Translations under genes and position numbers: made by a program | Assembly (NCBI GenBank): GCA_014529385.2 | Contig: CM043964.1 | Location: forward strand, 5,225,997-5,289,996 | DNA length: 64,000 nucleotides | Source: Adiantum capillus-veneris | Taxonomy: Eukaryota; Streptophyta; Polypodiopsida; Polypodiales; Pteridaceae | Direction of reading: 5' to 3' | Shown here: piece after piece, positions 45,030 to 57,754 of the stretch | Position numbering within the stretch: the first letter of the stretch is position 1 | Layout of the letters: every line of letters starts with the position of its first letter | Notes under the pieces: generated by a model | What the model saw: the letters and a program-made list of their open reading frames with translations, nothing else | Databases searched by the model: none | What the model was told of the DNA's origin: nothing

Positions 45030-47760
45030 TCACACTCGGCATTGGCGCCATGCAGCATGCTTGGTGGGGCCTTGCCACATTTGCCACTTGTTTCTATGCT
45101 CTTGACAACTCCATTTCCACACCTCCATAGTAATCTTGGATTGTCGCACACGCTCCATTGTGAGCTTACGAGAAAATTTTGTGCGAAAAAACCAGTTGAA
45201 CATCTCCTCCAAATAATTGGATTGCACCATTCCACCACCATGTCGAGTATTTTTGAAGTACACCCCCCTTGCTCAATAATGGGGCTTCTCCATGCCTTGA
45301 GTGCTAAAAATTTCAAACGATCCATATTTGTGCATAAAAAATGCACAATGCACAAACAAGATATGTTGTTCACATGAGTAAACGATCCACATTATTTAAT
45401 TAAAACAATCGCTTGTAATAAGTTCACCACGTAACATGGCTTACCATGTAATGTGTGATGTTATTTTCACCCCAAGAAAGCATGAAGACCTTGGTAAAAT
45501 CCACCAAGGCTTCTTGAAATGCTTGGCGTTGTTCTTCTGTTGTGCTGTTAAGGCCCATAAGCTTGACCATTTTATCAAAATGTGCCCAAAATTTATTGCG
45601 CTTGTTTGCAAGCTCGCTTGAGTGATTGTTAGTAGTAGCTTTGCATAACTCCTTCCAAAGATCTCAAAGGTCACCTGCCTGTTGGTTGGAGCTGTTTTGA
45701 GCAGCATATCAACCTGGCTTTCCTTGGGAAACTTTCTTCAAAAAGTGTCTGGATTTTTGTCCACTCATTGACACTTGCTGAGCAATTTCATGGGCCTCCC
45801 CTATGTTCTTTGCAGCAACAATAGACACATTTTCAAGGTGAAAGCCAATGGAATTCAAAAGTGCCTCTACTCTTTTGATCACTTCCTAGGACTTTTCAAA
45901 TGGTTTCAGTGTGAAAGCATAGTCAATGTGGAGCTTCAATAGCCTATCAAAAATGCGCATGAATACGTGCAATGTAAAAAAATGTACATTCAATAGAGGA
46001 AATGGAAATATTAGATTCCAAGCGTGTGGTCCCTTTGAGCACGTCCGAGAGCATTGAGCATGGGATATCTCAGAATAGATGCTTCCCATTCTCTACCTTC
46101 ATCTCTGACATCACGACAATCCAACCCTTGTTCTCCATGCACTTGCCATGGAAGCATGGAAGCGACCTTTGGAGTGCTCTTGTGTGATTTTTGTCCGCTA
46201 GTTTTGTACCCTCAAGTGCAAAATGGACAAGGCATGAGAGAAGAAACCCCTTGTTTGCAGCCAAGCAAACACTTTATGGTATTCAAGTCCCCACCTAAGT
46301 GCCACTCCACATCATAGCTACCAAAACCCTCAACCTCCCAACTTCTGACTTGCAATTTGGGAGGGTATTACTTATGTAATCCATGGAGTTCTCTCAAAAA
46401 TCCATGAAAGTACTCCATTGGTCTCTTTGGGAACTTCAATACCACCCAACCACCAAATTTATTTCTCTGATTTCACGCTAAAAGAAGGGGTGGAAGATGG
46501 CTCAACTGAATCCCTTTGCTTGGTTTGCAAAAGGGCCCCATTCATATGAGTGACACTTAGCCTCTCTAACCTTCGACCTTTCACTATTTCACACTCATCG
46601 AGTTTCAGCACAAAAGCGACCTTTGTGCCAAGCACTGCAAAATAAATAGTACTAAGACCTTATACTTCAAAGTCTATGATAAGAACACAACCAAAAGAAA
46701 AAAGTATAGGGTGTCATCTTCTTCAGGTAACTCGTAAAATCTAAGCATGGCTTGTTTAAGTCTTCTAAGGTCCACAAAAATATTGTTCCAAATTGTGTAA
46801 GGGAAGCCCTTCTCCAAAGGTCTTATGGATTGTTTCTTGACTTTTCCCCTTGCCTTTGTTGTGCATGAAGCATAAAGGGAAGTTGGCATTGTGTCCTCAA
46901 TGTGTAAGTATGTCCCAATGCGGGAGAACACATCTTCGTTTGTGGACTTCTTTGCGAGTTTGACCTTGTGCAAAATGGGAAATAGATTTCCACAATACCA
47001 TGCTCTTTGAGGGCATCCTTTAGGAGTTGGAAAATAGCCTGGTAGGCTTTGGTGTTGATTCTAACCTCATCACAAGCTTGTTGCACGTCATCATCACTAA
47101 CCACATTTCTCAATTTACACATAAGGTCCTTCGTGAATGCATTCTTAATGTGCTTATCTCTAGGTGATTGTGAGATATAAATCACATCCTGAGTATTGAG
47201 ACAACTTATGAGAAGGTTGATTCGATAATCTTGGCTTGTTCCACCGCATGCCTCCTGGATGAAGTTTCTAGCAACCAATAATGCATCATGCAAGTAAAGA
47301 CCAAATCACCTTGTCAATGTCACTCGTCGTTTACGTGATCCACCCAAATGTGCAAGAGTTTCAATGGATGAATACGTGCGTTTGCATTCCCTTGCACCAA
47401 GGGGTGTTTCTTTCAAGTATGTGATGGTGTTGGCAAGCTTCATAAAGTGGGATTCCTTTTCCTGCATTTGTTGCTGAAGAGTTTCAACCACCCTCTCTGA
47501 AGAGACAATACTCTCTTGTAATTTCATCGTCTTGATGTGAAGAGCTTGAGATCCGTGTTTCCACATATGCAAAGAAGCACCTGCACCCATACACAACCGC
47601 TTGCAATAGCCAAACAAGCCTACTTCTCCCCTCCCAATATATTGAAGAAATGTCAAAAGGCTATCAAAAGAATGATGGAAGCGGTTTATAGGATCGTAAG
47701 GGTACAAATGACCGTCCACCCAAATGTCAACATTTGTCTCACCAGCGGCGCGACGTTTCT
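45030..47760 (-). pseudogene. Decayed large coding region, possibly DNA-transposon derived
   Basis: Consecutive minus-strand open pieces read like one broken protein. Pieces: 47719-47306 with a coiled-coil stretch (VVETLQQQMQEKESHFMKLA); after one TGA the same frame continues (FIQEACGGTSQDYRINLLIS, KNAFTKDLMCKLRNVV); a frame change near 46975 leads to VKLAKKSTNEDVFSRIGTYL; then KVAFVLKLDECEIVKGRRLE; then GGDLNTIKCLLGC followed by PCPFC (46300-46200); then FDRLLKLHIDYAFTLKPFE; and finally HGGGMVQSNYLEEMFNWFFR near 45230. The GGDL...CPFC and HGGG arrangement recalls large plant/fungal DNA-transposon proteins, but no family can be named with confidence. It is clearly non-functional. Confidence 0.45.
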
Positions 47761-47914
47761 TTGATCACCCTCACATGCGGCCTTCGGTGCAAACGCCGTG
47801 GGTAAGCAAATATGTATGCTTTTGGTGTGCGAAGTACGTGGTGGTGGAAGCAAACGATTTGTGATTTTCGTGAGCACTATGGCAGCTGTTGTGTGAGGAA
47901 GCAAAGGTTGAAAA

Positions 47915-48062
47915 GATAGAGTGGGAGGGGGAGAGGGAGGGAGAGGGAGAGGGAGGAAGATTGGAGGAGAGAAGGGGGGAGGGAGAGATTGGGAAGGAGG
48001 AGGAAGGTAGAGGGGCAGGGAGGGAGAGGAGAGGGAGAGAAGAGAGATGAGGAGGAGAGAAC
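47915..48062. repeat. Purine-rich low-complexity tract
   Basis: GGGAGAGGGA-type purine repeats on the plus strand for about 150 bases; possible triplex or G-quadruplex former. Confidence 0.8.
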
Positions 48063-49100
48063 AAAATGTTTTTTACTTTTTGGGGGAAAAGGTTTTTGAA
48101 AAATGGACTTTCTAGGCTTGTGGGTAAAAAAAAGGGTCAAAAAATGATTTTTGGATATGTATATATGTTGGGAGGGAGTTTTAAGTAAAAATGAGTTTTT
48201 GGAAAAAAGTCAAATTTTGACTCTTAGTGACCCACGTTTTTGTTGATGTGGTCACACCCCTATACTTTCTTCACTTTAAAAAAGCTAGAGAAAGAAAGTA
48301 ACCCCTTAGGTCCACATCCTACATTTGTCTTAAAAAAAGGTTAGAATAGCCTACTCAAAACTACCTTCTTCAATGCCCTTGTCCCCTTAACCCCACACAA
48401 CATTAGCCTTAATCCCTAAAAATTAGTATTCCTTACAAGGCCCATGCAAGGTCCATATTTCTCCTAATGTGCAAAAGGCAAAGAAAATCTGCCAATCCAT
48501 CTCCATGAAGAAAACACAGCCAGAGAAAGATCCTCCAAAAGGGATGAAGAAGATCCTACTATTGTCCAAACACTTCTCTCTGAAGAACAAGCTGGAAAAG
48601 CATAAAGCCCCCACTCGATCCACAACAACCACATGCTTGCTCCCCTTGCGAGAAAACATGGTAACATGACGCCATCTGGGATACCCAACTACTTTTAGTG
48701 TGTTTTTTATGGAGATATCATGGGGTCAATACATAAAAGCACATGAACAATTGATAACGGCATTATAGATAGACGATAAGGTAGTAAAGGGAGATTGTGA
48801 GCATAAGGTAGTGTAGTAGGTGAGCTTCCTTACACTTGGTCTATAGCCTTGAGCTCATAAATTGTGACAAAGCACATTTTGCCTCGTGTTGTATACATGA
48901 TATGTATGTGTCATGCAATTCCAAGATTATCACAAGCCCAACTTACACCAAGCAGCAAAAGCAGATTGAGGGACACTAATGCTATGTATGCTATATTTAT
49001 ATTGGTGCAGATGATATTGGTGGAGAAGCAGTGGATTCCACAATTAAATGGCAGGACGTGTCGACGTTCAAATATTTCAAATAACGTTATTTCCTACCCT
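48063..49100. other. Unassigned stretch
   Basis: AT-rich, no credible frame or repeat. Confidence 0.5.
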
Positions 49101-49580
49101 TATGATCACACCACAAAATAACTAAGAATTTCATCCCACCAACTAATGTGTGTGGCAAGTACCATTCAAAAGTGGATGGACATGCAGCCCTTCACTCTTG
49201 CGCTCTAGGCACTACAAAATCTCACCAGTGTCTTCAAATTTTCATCCCCTCGCATGGAGGGGGGTAACCAAGAGGTACTACCACACCTACCTAGAGTGCA
49301 CACACCAAAAAGATTGTAACCATTTAAAAGGAGGGTAAGGCTAAGTGTACCCCAAAGAGGTACCGTTACCTAACCAAAATTGAGAAATGTGCATTGGGGG
49401 CTCTCAAATGTCGTATCTAAAATTGAATAGTGGACCCTATTTATAGCTCTCAGGCTGGGCATCTGACTGTCTGTGCATAGTATCAGTTATCGTAGTAGTA
49501 ACTGGCCTTGGTAATTACTTATCCGGTCCGCTCAGCCACCCACCTGAATCTTTGTTTGAAGGCAGTTCCCACCATTTACA
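49100..49580 (-). repeat. Remnant G: probable 3' LTR of an E-like element (left edge unknown)
   Basis: On the minus strand the LTR would start TGTAAATGGTGGGAAC at 49580, right after the polypurine tract. A minus-strand TATAAATAGGG-like motif (plus strand CCCTATTTATAG, 49435-49446) matches the promoter of the E LTR in sequence and context, and a GTAGTAACTGG...GGTAATTACTTA stretch recalls the E LTR. The other end could not be fixed. Confidence 0.45.
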
Positions 49581-49626
49581 TTTCCTCCCCCCCCCCCCCC
49601 CCCCCCCCCCCCCCTTCCCCTTCTTT
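49581..49626 (-). promoter_or_regulatory. Expanded polypurine tract with a run of 28 G (minus strand)
   Basis: The plus strand shows TTTCCT, then 28 C (49587-49614), TT, CCCC and TTCTTTG. On the minus strand this is a purine tract next to a TG LTR start, the normal place of the plus-strand primer of an LTR element. Confidence 0.6.
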
Positions 49627-49899
49627 GAAGTTTGGAGTGTTTCCAAAATCTTAGTAAAGCCATATGATCAGTTAAGGAGTATTAGTCCATCCGAGTTTCT
49701 TTATTTTTTTGGGAGCCTTCTACTTTGGAGGCTTGTAAAGCACTATTGTGGCGCAATGAAATCCCCTTCATTTTCTTTCTGGACTAGATGATAGAGAGCC
49801 TCCTAATCAAGTTGGTCCTTGCGCACCATTTTCATTTTGAACTCATAAGGTGTTAGGGAATTCTAGGTTTTTGTATCAAGATTGTAGAGGGTTCTTTAT

Positions 49900-52690
49900 C
49901 CTTTAGTGAGTTTAGCTCTGGCCAACTTGTGACAATACAAGATTGTATGGATCTAGCCTTCACGAAGTGCTGATTGCATTTGACCTTGGCTTCCTTGGCT
50001 TCAAAGAGAATTTGAGCAATCTCGCCGCACTGTGGTTCAAAAGTTTCCCTATTTGCCGAATCATTTTTTGGGATTTTGGTTGCCTGAATTGTGAGTTAGA
50101 GAATTTGATTAGCAATCTTTATGCGCGCTGGAGAATCTGTCTACACCACTGCCCCATTCTCAGCTTGAAGTTATTTAGAGTGTGAGCAAGATCATCCACT
50201 TGATCTTTCTTTAGAGCTTTATCCAAGACCTGATTCCATGTTTTGTATTCACTCGTAGCTACTCCACTATCTTAATACACATTTGTTGATCAGCTTTATC
50301 GATATACTTGGGATATAATGCTAGAAAGAATCTAGGAATCTCAACCTCTTTAGCATGTAAGATATACATAAGCACTAGAGAATCAAGAGAAAATTCGATG
50401 AAGTTCATCACCATCTGATTCTCCTATTGCATCATTCTTTTGGAGATATGAACTAGATGATCAAGACTTATGAGATTCTTCCTTTGTCACTAAGAGGCAA
50501 TCTAGTTCCTGGACTTCTCCTATTGGTGGCATTAGATTCCAAGAGCATCTTGATTTTGTTATCTAGAGATCTCCTTGAAATCTATAGCTTAACGAGCATG
50601 TCCTTAATCTGAGTTTTGATATCTTTCATGCATTTGTAAGCTGGCTTGTTGCCTAATAGCATCTCTAATTGTAGTCCAAGGACTCTTGAGATCAATTGTG
50701 GATGGGTCCTTTATGTGGGGATTGACCATAACGTCTTCAATTGTCGGAAACCATTCAGGCACCCTATCCAAAACTTGGACACAACTAGGATGAGGGAGTA
50801 ACTAGTAGAATGCTGATCATGGTAGTGTATCAAAGTTCTAGTCTTGGACCATTTTGCGAAATACTACAAACAACATCTAGAATCTCTCCAAAATTGTATA
50901 TACTTTTTTATCATGGAGAAATTCATGAATTTGTAGAGCCTTTTTCCTCCTCAACTACTTGTTTAACGCTAGAAGGGCATTATAGTGATGTGGATCTGAA
51001 TTCAAGCTAGGATCGACCCGAATGTCTTTACCCTTGTCTTGAAATTGATTCATTGGCTGGTATGAGACAATGGATTGTTGTGTAGCCAACTCAATGGCAC
51101 GAGATTGTATTTTTTCTTTAGAATGATTCTGTTGATGTTCTTATTGTTGATCTTGACCAGAGACTGGGTATGATCCTGCTTCTAAGTCTGACTATTAGGT
51201 TGATTGTCCTAGTTGTCTAACCCAATGCTAGTGTCTAGCCTTTGCCAGTCACTGAGCTCGCAGGGGGTTGATCATCATCATTATCATCATGACTGTTCTG
51301 GTCTGCTCGAGTGACATCCCCCTACTCATGGTCATCATGGTTCTCTTCCTCATCATCCCCCTACTCACGGTCATCATCGTTCTCTTCCTCATCGTCATTA
51401 GCATCTCAGTTCGATATATATTCCACCAACACTTGTTTAACCAAGGTTGTTGTGTGCTACTCAAATTTATCTTCAAGAAAAAATTTCATTCATTCCACTA
51501 AGTTTTGTAAATCCTCCATATTCAAGGTAATGTTTCCATCAACATCAACTATAACTACCAAGTATTGATAGATATAGTTTTCTATAATGGCTTCCTTCAA
51601 GGTGTTATGGTTGGCAAGCAGTGATTTCAAGGTTGTTTTCCTCTCCTCAATCCTTTGGATCTCCTCCCTTTCCTCTTCTGTAACCCATTTCTCATCCATA
51701 ATTAATCTATCGGCACTTTGAAGTGTTTCAATCTCTTTCTATTGTGAATCCATTGTCCTTGTATCTTTATTATGCTGGATAGAAAGTTCTAGAATTTTGT
51801 TCCTGAGTTAATTTATTTCTTTATTTTCCTTCTCTAGTTTGGTTTTGGTTTCCGAAATTTCTTTTTGAAGGGCAATTATCGCCAAGCTAGGTAAGATTTT
51901 ATCATCATTAGTCCCCTAAAATTCACAATGGTGTACCATCCATCATTGTGGCTACACAATCATCTGTGATGGTATCCACGTCAGTTTGAGAGGTCTCATA
52001 TACAATGAGGGGAGTAGGATAAGGCACCAATCCCTTATCTGCCTATTGGATAGCCATTCTCCCATGAAGGGATTTTTTCTGGAGCCTTTGTAGTCTATCC
52101 ACTCAAGTAGGCTATGCTAGAGGAGTGGTTAAGGAGGCTAGCTGGGGTCATGATGTGTCCTTGTTCACAGTGTCACCTGGTGGGTCCTAATCTCAATAGT
52201 CTTGTTTTTCTCAATTGATGCTGGCAGAGTCTAATCTAGCTCAATGGATTGATTTGTTGAAGTGCCTTGGCCCTATGCTTCTTTAGTAGGCTTTCCTGGA
52301 ACAGGTCTATTTGAGATTTAACACGTTCAGAGAATTCGTTATCTTTTGTTTCTTTTCAGGTGTCTTGGTGCTATCTCATTGGTGCCTGCTCTAGATGTGC
52401 CATCTTCTATATGAGCTTGTGTATGCTTTGCTCTTGTAGTGACTATGGCATAATAAATTCTTTCTTCAATAGTGTCCTGCTCTATTTCTTGACATTCAAC
52501 GTCCTATTGCCCAGTAACATGATTGGTCCTAGACACTCTCCTGCAGCCTTATCCCAGACTTTGTTTCATTGGGGTGCGCTGAGATATAGTTGGGGCCCAA
52601 TACCAAAATTTCCATGCATACCAAGCTTTGAATACACTATCGATCCTCACATTGGTTGTCTGCTGAACGAGACTATTATGCAGAAATGAA
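49900..52690 (-). pseudogene. Remnant G: decayed copy of the post-pol ORF of element E
   Basis: Conserved blocks in E order: SVFKAWYAWKFWYWAPT near 52610 (E has SVFKAWYVWQFLYWATT); LLANHNTLKEAIIENYIYQY near 51600 (E has LLLHHTALKRSLTDRYIYN) and MEDLQNLVE; then an Asp/Glu-rich section near 51300; and LEMLLGNKPAYKCMKDIKTQ near 50640 (E has LELLLGNKPTYRCMKDVRTN). Homology continues past the point where E is cut, so G preserves C-terminal sequence that E lost. Upstream of 52690 similarity stops; no pol is present. Many stops and shifts. Confidence 0.7.
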
Positions 52691-55076
52691 GCCAAATGGG
52701 GGAAAGCATGTTAATGTGACATGCTTTAAGCTATCTCCAATAGTGCTAATTAGCACAATTTTGACATATCCTAACTATTACAATAACATGATCTAGATCT
52801 CTAACATCTATGACGCATGATATATCAATAGAAAGCTATTGAAACAAGGAATCTAAGTGTACAAACTCCAATAAACTTTGATATCATTTGTGAAAATTTT
52901 ACCATGTGTCCAAGTTTTTTTAGATATGTGAATTTGAATATGCTAACTAGCACAAAAACCATGTCACGTTAACATGCTTTTACCCAAATTAATTTTTGCC
53001 TTGCAAACATAGTCCCCAAAAATCGCCTACGAAGTTTGGAGTCATTTGGAGATGATTTGTTTAAGGATTTTTCTGTAGTTTGGTGAGAGATCTTGTAAAG
53101 AGGATTATAGATTTTAGTGTCTGGAGTACACGTTGAGTGTCATCGTGGAATGTGTGTGGTCAGACAAGAGCTTGACAACCTCTTGGATCGCATCCATGTC
53201 CTAGTCAAGTCATTCGCTTCATATTTCCTCTTGGTTGTGTCTCTTTCAAAGATGTGATAGGTCATGATCTGTGTGGACCCCAAACATTGGTGTCATTTTT
53301 GAGGAAGAGTACCTAGACTAGTGTGAACACAAATGAGTCTAGTAGAGAGGCCTTAGGCAAAATGCTTAGGTCAGAAAGATTAAAAAAGGAAGACCATGGT
53401 TTCCTTGGTTTTTATTTGAAGGTGATTGTGATTAGTTTCTCACTAAAAAAGTATTAGACAAGCTATAATCAATAGTTTAGATATGGTTGGAGCTTAGTGC
53501 AAGGATTTATCAACACGTAGTGAGGTGAAGCTTGCACTAGGCAAGAAAAAACCCATGAAAACAAGAAAAAATATAGAGTTTGATTAGGAAAGGTGGATGA
53601 AGTACTTGTAATCCATTTTTGGTTTGCTTCTTTTATTTTAGGAGTAGGGTAAGTAAGCAAGATTGACAAGCAATCTCTGCATTTCCTTGGATTTGCATAT
53701 CATTGAAGGGATGCTATTACCAAACGTAAGGAAAGCTTGAAAAATGAGGGTGCATCCAAGGAAGTGAAGATTTATGGGCTTGATATGTGTGGAAAATAGT
53801 GTGCGAACCATCACCAAAATTCTCAAGAAACTTTAAACCAGCATCTGTGAGAGAAAATCATGATTTTTTCTTGCAGTTGAGGCAAGAGGACGAGAATGTG
53901 CATGACACTTCATCCTTATCTTTGACTAATGTGTTTAAGCTACTGTGTGAAGTTTGGTACAAATTGAACATCCAAAAGTGAGTCTGGAGTCAAGACTTGA
54001 TCTTTCTTGCCAGAGAAGTGTTGAATTTAGGCTTGAGACCAATTCAATTTTCCAATTGTGGTGAAAATTGGCAAAGACATGAATAGTAGACACTTGGGAT
54101 TTGACAAAAACTTGAAAAAATGGCCAAAAGCTGGATTCAATACAAAATTCACAATTTTTGCACAAAGTTCTGCTAGAAAAGATATTTTTTGATGATTTTG
54201 ATACCAAGGGCTAATCTGAAGTAGTACAAGAAGGCATCCATCAAGTTATAATTGGAAAAAGTGAAATAATCCATTTTGGTATGCAAAAGTCACGATTTTT
54301 GCACCTAACCCAGGACACACTTGGATTGAGGAGATCAAACCTGCACCAAAGGAATTCCCCAGGGTAAATGTCACCCTTTCATAGCTATATCTAGAATTAC
54401 TCTCTTGAGCATGAGAATAAGCTAAACTCCTGAACCCATCAAAAGAGTCAAAACCTTGTATTTCTTGCCAAATCCAATTGTTTTCATTAAGTACAAAGTC
54501 TTTGAAATAGCTACAAGATAAAAGCACCTCATAAGACTATAGGGAAGAAAAAAACTGTGATTTTTTTCCATAGAGTGATAGGATCAAAGACTAAAATCTA
54601 AGTCAATTTTGGCTCCACCCTATGAGGTAAGACTTGTAGAGCATTACTAGGTCTAAAGATCTTTGAATTTGTGCATGAGACCTTGTAAGTGACCAAAACT
54701 TTGTGCATGAGATCCTATAAGTGACCAAAAATTTGTATGTACATCAGTTGCTTGCTTGACTTAACTACTTCCATGTTCAATTTTGTATTGATCCTAGTAC
54801 TGGATGGGAGATTGTTTTAAAGGAGGATTTGGAATACTAAAGGAATCTCTAATATCCTAAACACTTCCAGGTAACAGGTTAGGGTTGATAATTATTGAAT
54901 TGTTCATGATTTTGAGATCAAGATCTTGGTACTGGTTAGGTGTTAGAGTACCCAGAGACTAAGTCAGGAGAGGATCCACTAAAGAGAGTGTTAATCAAGT
55001 AGACATAGAGACCTTAACAATTGTGTAGGAGGAAGTAATCTCAAACACTTCATCTGAGTCAACCTTCACTGCACGT
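52691..55076. other. Unassigned stretch before element D
   Basis: AT-rich with only short random frames. No LTR, tRNA or conserved frame recognised. Confidence 0.5.
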
Positions 55077-56216
55077 TGTGAGCGGGATGAAAACACACAC
55101 AGCGCCTCTATAACGACCCGACACACACTCTTGGGAAGATACACACACACACTATGGGGCACCACTCGGCTTACACAACACACCTGGCCGAGACAGGGAA
55201 CACACCTCTGGAGTGAGAGGAGAGAGACTATCCACTTGCCCACTCCACACAAACACACACACACACACACACCCAAAAACTCAGCTCAAAAGAGGAGAAT
55301 TTCTGATGTTTAGATACAAATGAGCTTGGGCCAACACCAATGGGGCAAACAGCTCACACAATATGGGTAAAATAAGCCAGATACAATCACAAACTGGAGC
55401 AGAAACTGCGCTCATAGGAGAAACTTACACAAAAAAACAGCAGGAAAAGAGTGAGGAATTTGGCAAAATGGACAGCGCCATCGCGTCCGGAACGGCCCAA
55501 AACCCCAGTCTACAATGTCAAAGTGCTCAAATCCGACCTCGGATGAGCAGTTTACGGCCAAAACAGGCTCCAAAATGAGCAAAAACACACCTGCGGCTGT
55601 TCCTCCTCTCTTCTCCACGTTTTTTCTGGTCTTCTCTCTCTTTTTTCAGTTCCCACACTTAGCTTTTTTAGTTGGGCACCCTTGGCCTTTTAGATGACCT
55701 CAAACGGACCCCGAACAGGCCAAAAACTGACCTCGCAGTGCATAGTTGTCACCTTTTTGCATCATTCACACACCTGGCACTCAGCTTTTTTCCAATAATG
55801 CATCTCTCCACCACGTGAAGTGGCCCCAAAAAAAAGGTCCTCATGATGACCTTTCTGCATAATTCTCACAAGCAAACACCCACGTTGTGTCCGTCCTCAT
55901 CTGCGTGCAAATATTGACCTCGTTCGCCCTCCTGACGCCACTAGATGCCATCTGACGCACCTGCTGACCTCACGTCGTCGGCCCGCGGATAGCTTCCTCG
56001 AGAAGTTTTACGCGCTACCAACTCCTCCTTATTGTAGAAAAACACAATGGTACTGGTAATAGTGAAAATCGATGCACTATGTACACCCTGTCCTACCTGT
56101 ACACATGTGGGCCCCACATAACCACCTGGCTCTGGAAAATGGGCAATTCTTCATTTGATGCACCATGCATGTGTATATACATATGCGCAATCCCTTGCTC
56201 CAAAAAACTCCTGACA
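55077..56216 (-). repeat. Element D 3' LTR
   Basis: 1140 bp, TGTGAGC...CTGACA on the plus strand. The minus-strand purine stretch GGGGGTGGGCAAATTA just inside it is the likely polypurine tract. Confidence 0.93.
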
Positions 56217-56266
56217 TAATTTGCCCACCCCCTAGCCTGCTAGAGCATTCATGCTTAGCAGCAGCA

Positions 56267-57754
56267 CTAGTAGATGCTCATTCCACCTGGATCAAAAGGC
56301 CAAAGGCATATCGCCTGATTCACAAGAAGCATCATAACACCACACCTACATTTGTCAACAATCAACCAAAATGCACCATAGGCATATCCAACTAACACAT
56401 CCACCCGGTCTGGAGTGCCAAAAGCATAAATATTGCATGCCACATTCAACCCAACCGATAGAGACAATTCAAGTGACTCATCACCTGGCATCTTGGCTTC
56501 ATTAGCCATAGCAACAACCTGTAAATCATGCACCCAAGTAGCTAAAAGCATTGTGTGAAGGTAAAGTTGTTGATATCCAAAGCACAAAAGTATCCCCGCA
56601 GCACACATATCCCTAGCATAGGCATCCACATAGCTGAGATTGGACTCATATGCCAACCCCTTCTCATCATCATAAGCATACTCATCATCACACATAACTT
56701 CATCCACATCATAATCATGGCTATCACCACTATCCATAGATTCTAGCATGGGTTCATCAGTCTCGAAGAATATAGATCCCTGCTCTAAACCACAATCATG
56801 CTCACAAATCGGTTCAATCACTGCACATACATCAAAATATGGCTTCAAAATAGGCTCCACATCCAACCAATCCACAAAATGGCTCTCAACCTTGCCCTCT
56901 TCCCTAATTTCCAAGGAACTAGTATCCAAAGATACGTGCTCATCATCAATAACCTCTATCTCACACTCACACCCAGAATCACAAGGTACACAAGTAGCCA
57001 ATGCATCCTCTTCAAGACTTTTCAATCCTGTATCCAAAGCATTACTCACCTCTTTAGGCTCTTCCAGAAACCTGTCAACCTGCAAGACCTCTTTACGCTT
57101 CACAATAGACCTTGGGAAGAAACGAGAAACATCATAGGATAGGCTACTTTTCACCTGCTTAGGCTTAACTTCATCTTCCATGCCAAATCCATCTTGCACA
57201 TGCATACCTGTACTGATACCATGTTCCTCAAGACGCTTAAACTTCCATTCCTTGTGCTTTGCAATGCATACTGCATCTTCAAAAGACTCGGGCCTCTTCA
57301 ACTCAACCTCGAACCGCAACCAAGGTGACAAACCATCAACAAAAAAACTTTTCTTCAATGAATAAGGGGGGGTCTCATCCTTAAGAGAAACACACCAACG
57401 AGTCCATAAATCTGTAAAAACTTGTACATAGGCATCAACACCTTGACAAGAACCTTCCTTAAGAGCATTGAGCTCATTCCATACTGCATTTGCATCTTCA
57501 AAAACCTGGAAACGCTCTAAAAAAGCTTCTATAAACTTGTCAAGACTCAAACCATAAGAAGAAGCCACTGCTTCTTTAGCTTCCAAATCCATGAACCAAA
57601 CACGGGCCTCATCTTTCAAAAGCAATCCAAATAGCCTCAAAATCTTGTCCTCATCACACATATTGTTGCTTATGCATGCCACCTCGACTTGCTCCAGAAA
57701 GTCTTCCGCATCTTCACCACTTCTTCCATGAAATTCCGGATAAGAGAATGCCAT
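56267..57754 (-). CDS. Gag-like protein of element D, full length (495 aa)
   Basis: ATG 57754 (MAFSYPEFHGRSGEDAEDFL). The upstream in-frame extension to 57811 is not matched by an open frame in C, so this start is preferred. Gag capsid-like N-terminal 150 residues (DEDKILRLFGLLLKDEARVW), no zinc knuckle, acidic middle (CDDEYAYDDEKG) and a hydrophobic C-terminus. Relative to C it keeps Trp where C has TAG and so runs 38 residues further. Unlike most Gag proteins it has no visible nucleic-acid-binding motif. It presumably co-assembles with, or packages RNA for, a related autonomous element. Confidence 0.85.
   Translation of the reverse strand: MAFSYPEFHGRSGEDAEDFLEQVEVACISNNMCDEDKILRLFGLLLKDEARVWFMDLEAKEAVASSYGLSLDKFIEAFLERFQVFEDANAVWNELNALKEGSCQGVDAYVQVFTDLWTRWCVSLKDETPPYSLKKSFFVDGLSPWLRFEVELKRPESFEDAVCIAKHKEWKFKRLEEHGISTGMHVQDGFGMEDEVKPKQVKSSLSYDVSRFFPRSIVKRKEVLQVDRFLEEPKEVSNALDTGLKSLEEDALATCVPCDSGCECEIEVIDDEHVSLDTSSLEIREEGKVESHFVDWLDVEPILKPYFDVCAVIEPICEHDCGLEQGSIFFETDEPMLESMDSGDSHDYDVDEVMCDDEYAYDDEKGLAYESNLSYVDAYARDMCAAGILLCFGYQQLYLHTMLLATWVHDLQVVAMANEAKMPGDESLELSLSVGLNVACNIYAFGTPDRVDVLVGYAYGAFWLIVDKCRCGVMMLLVNQAICLWPFDPGGMSIY

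Noticed and set aside
49552-49791. A plus-strand frame through the poly-C run (polyproline)
   Set aside because: It is a translation of the homopolymer; the polypurine-tract reading explains the site better.
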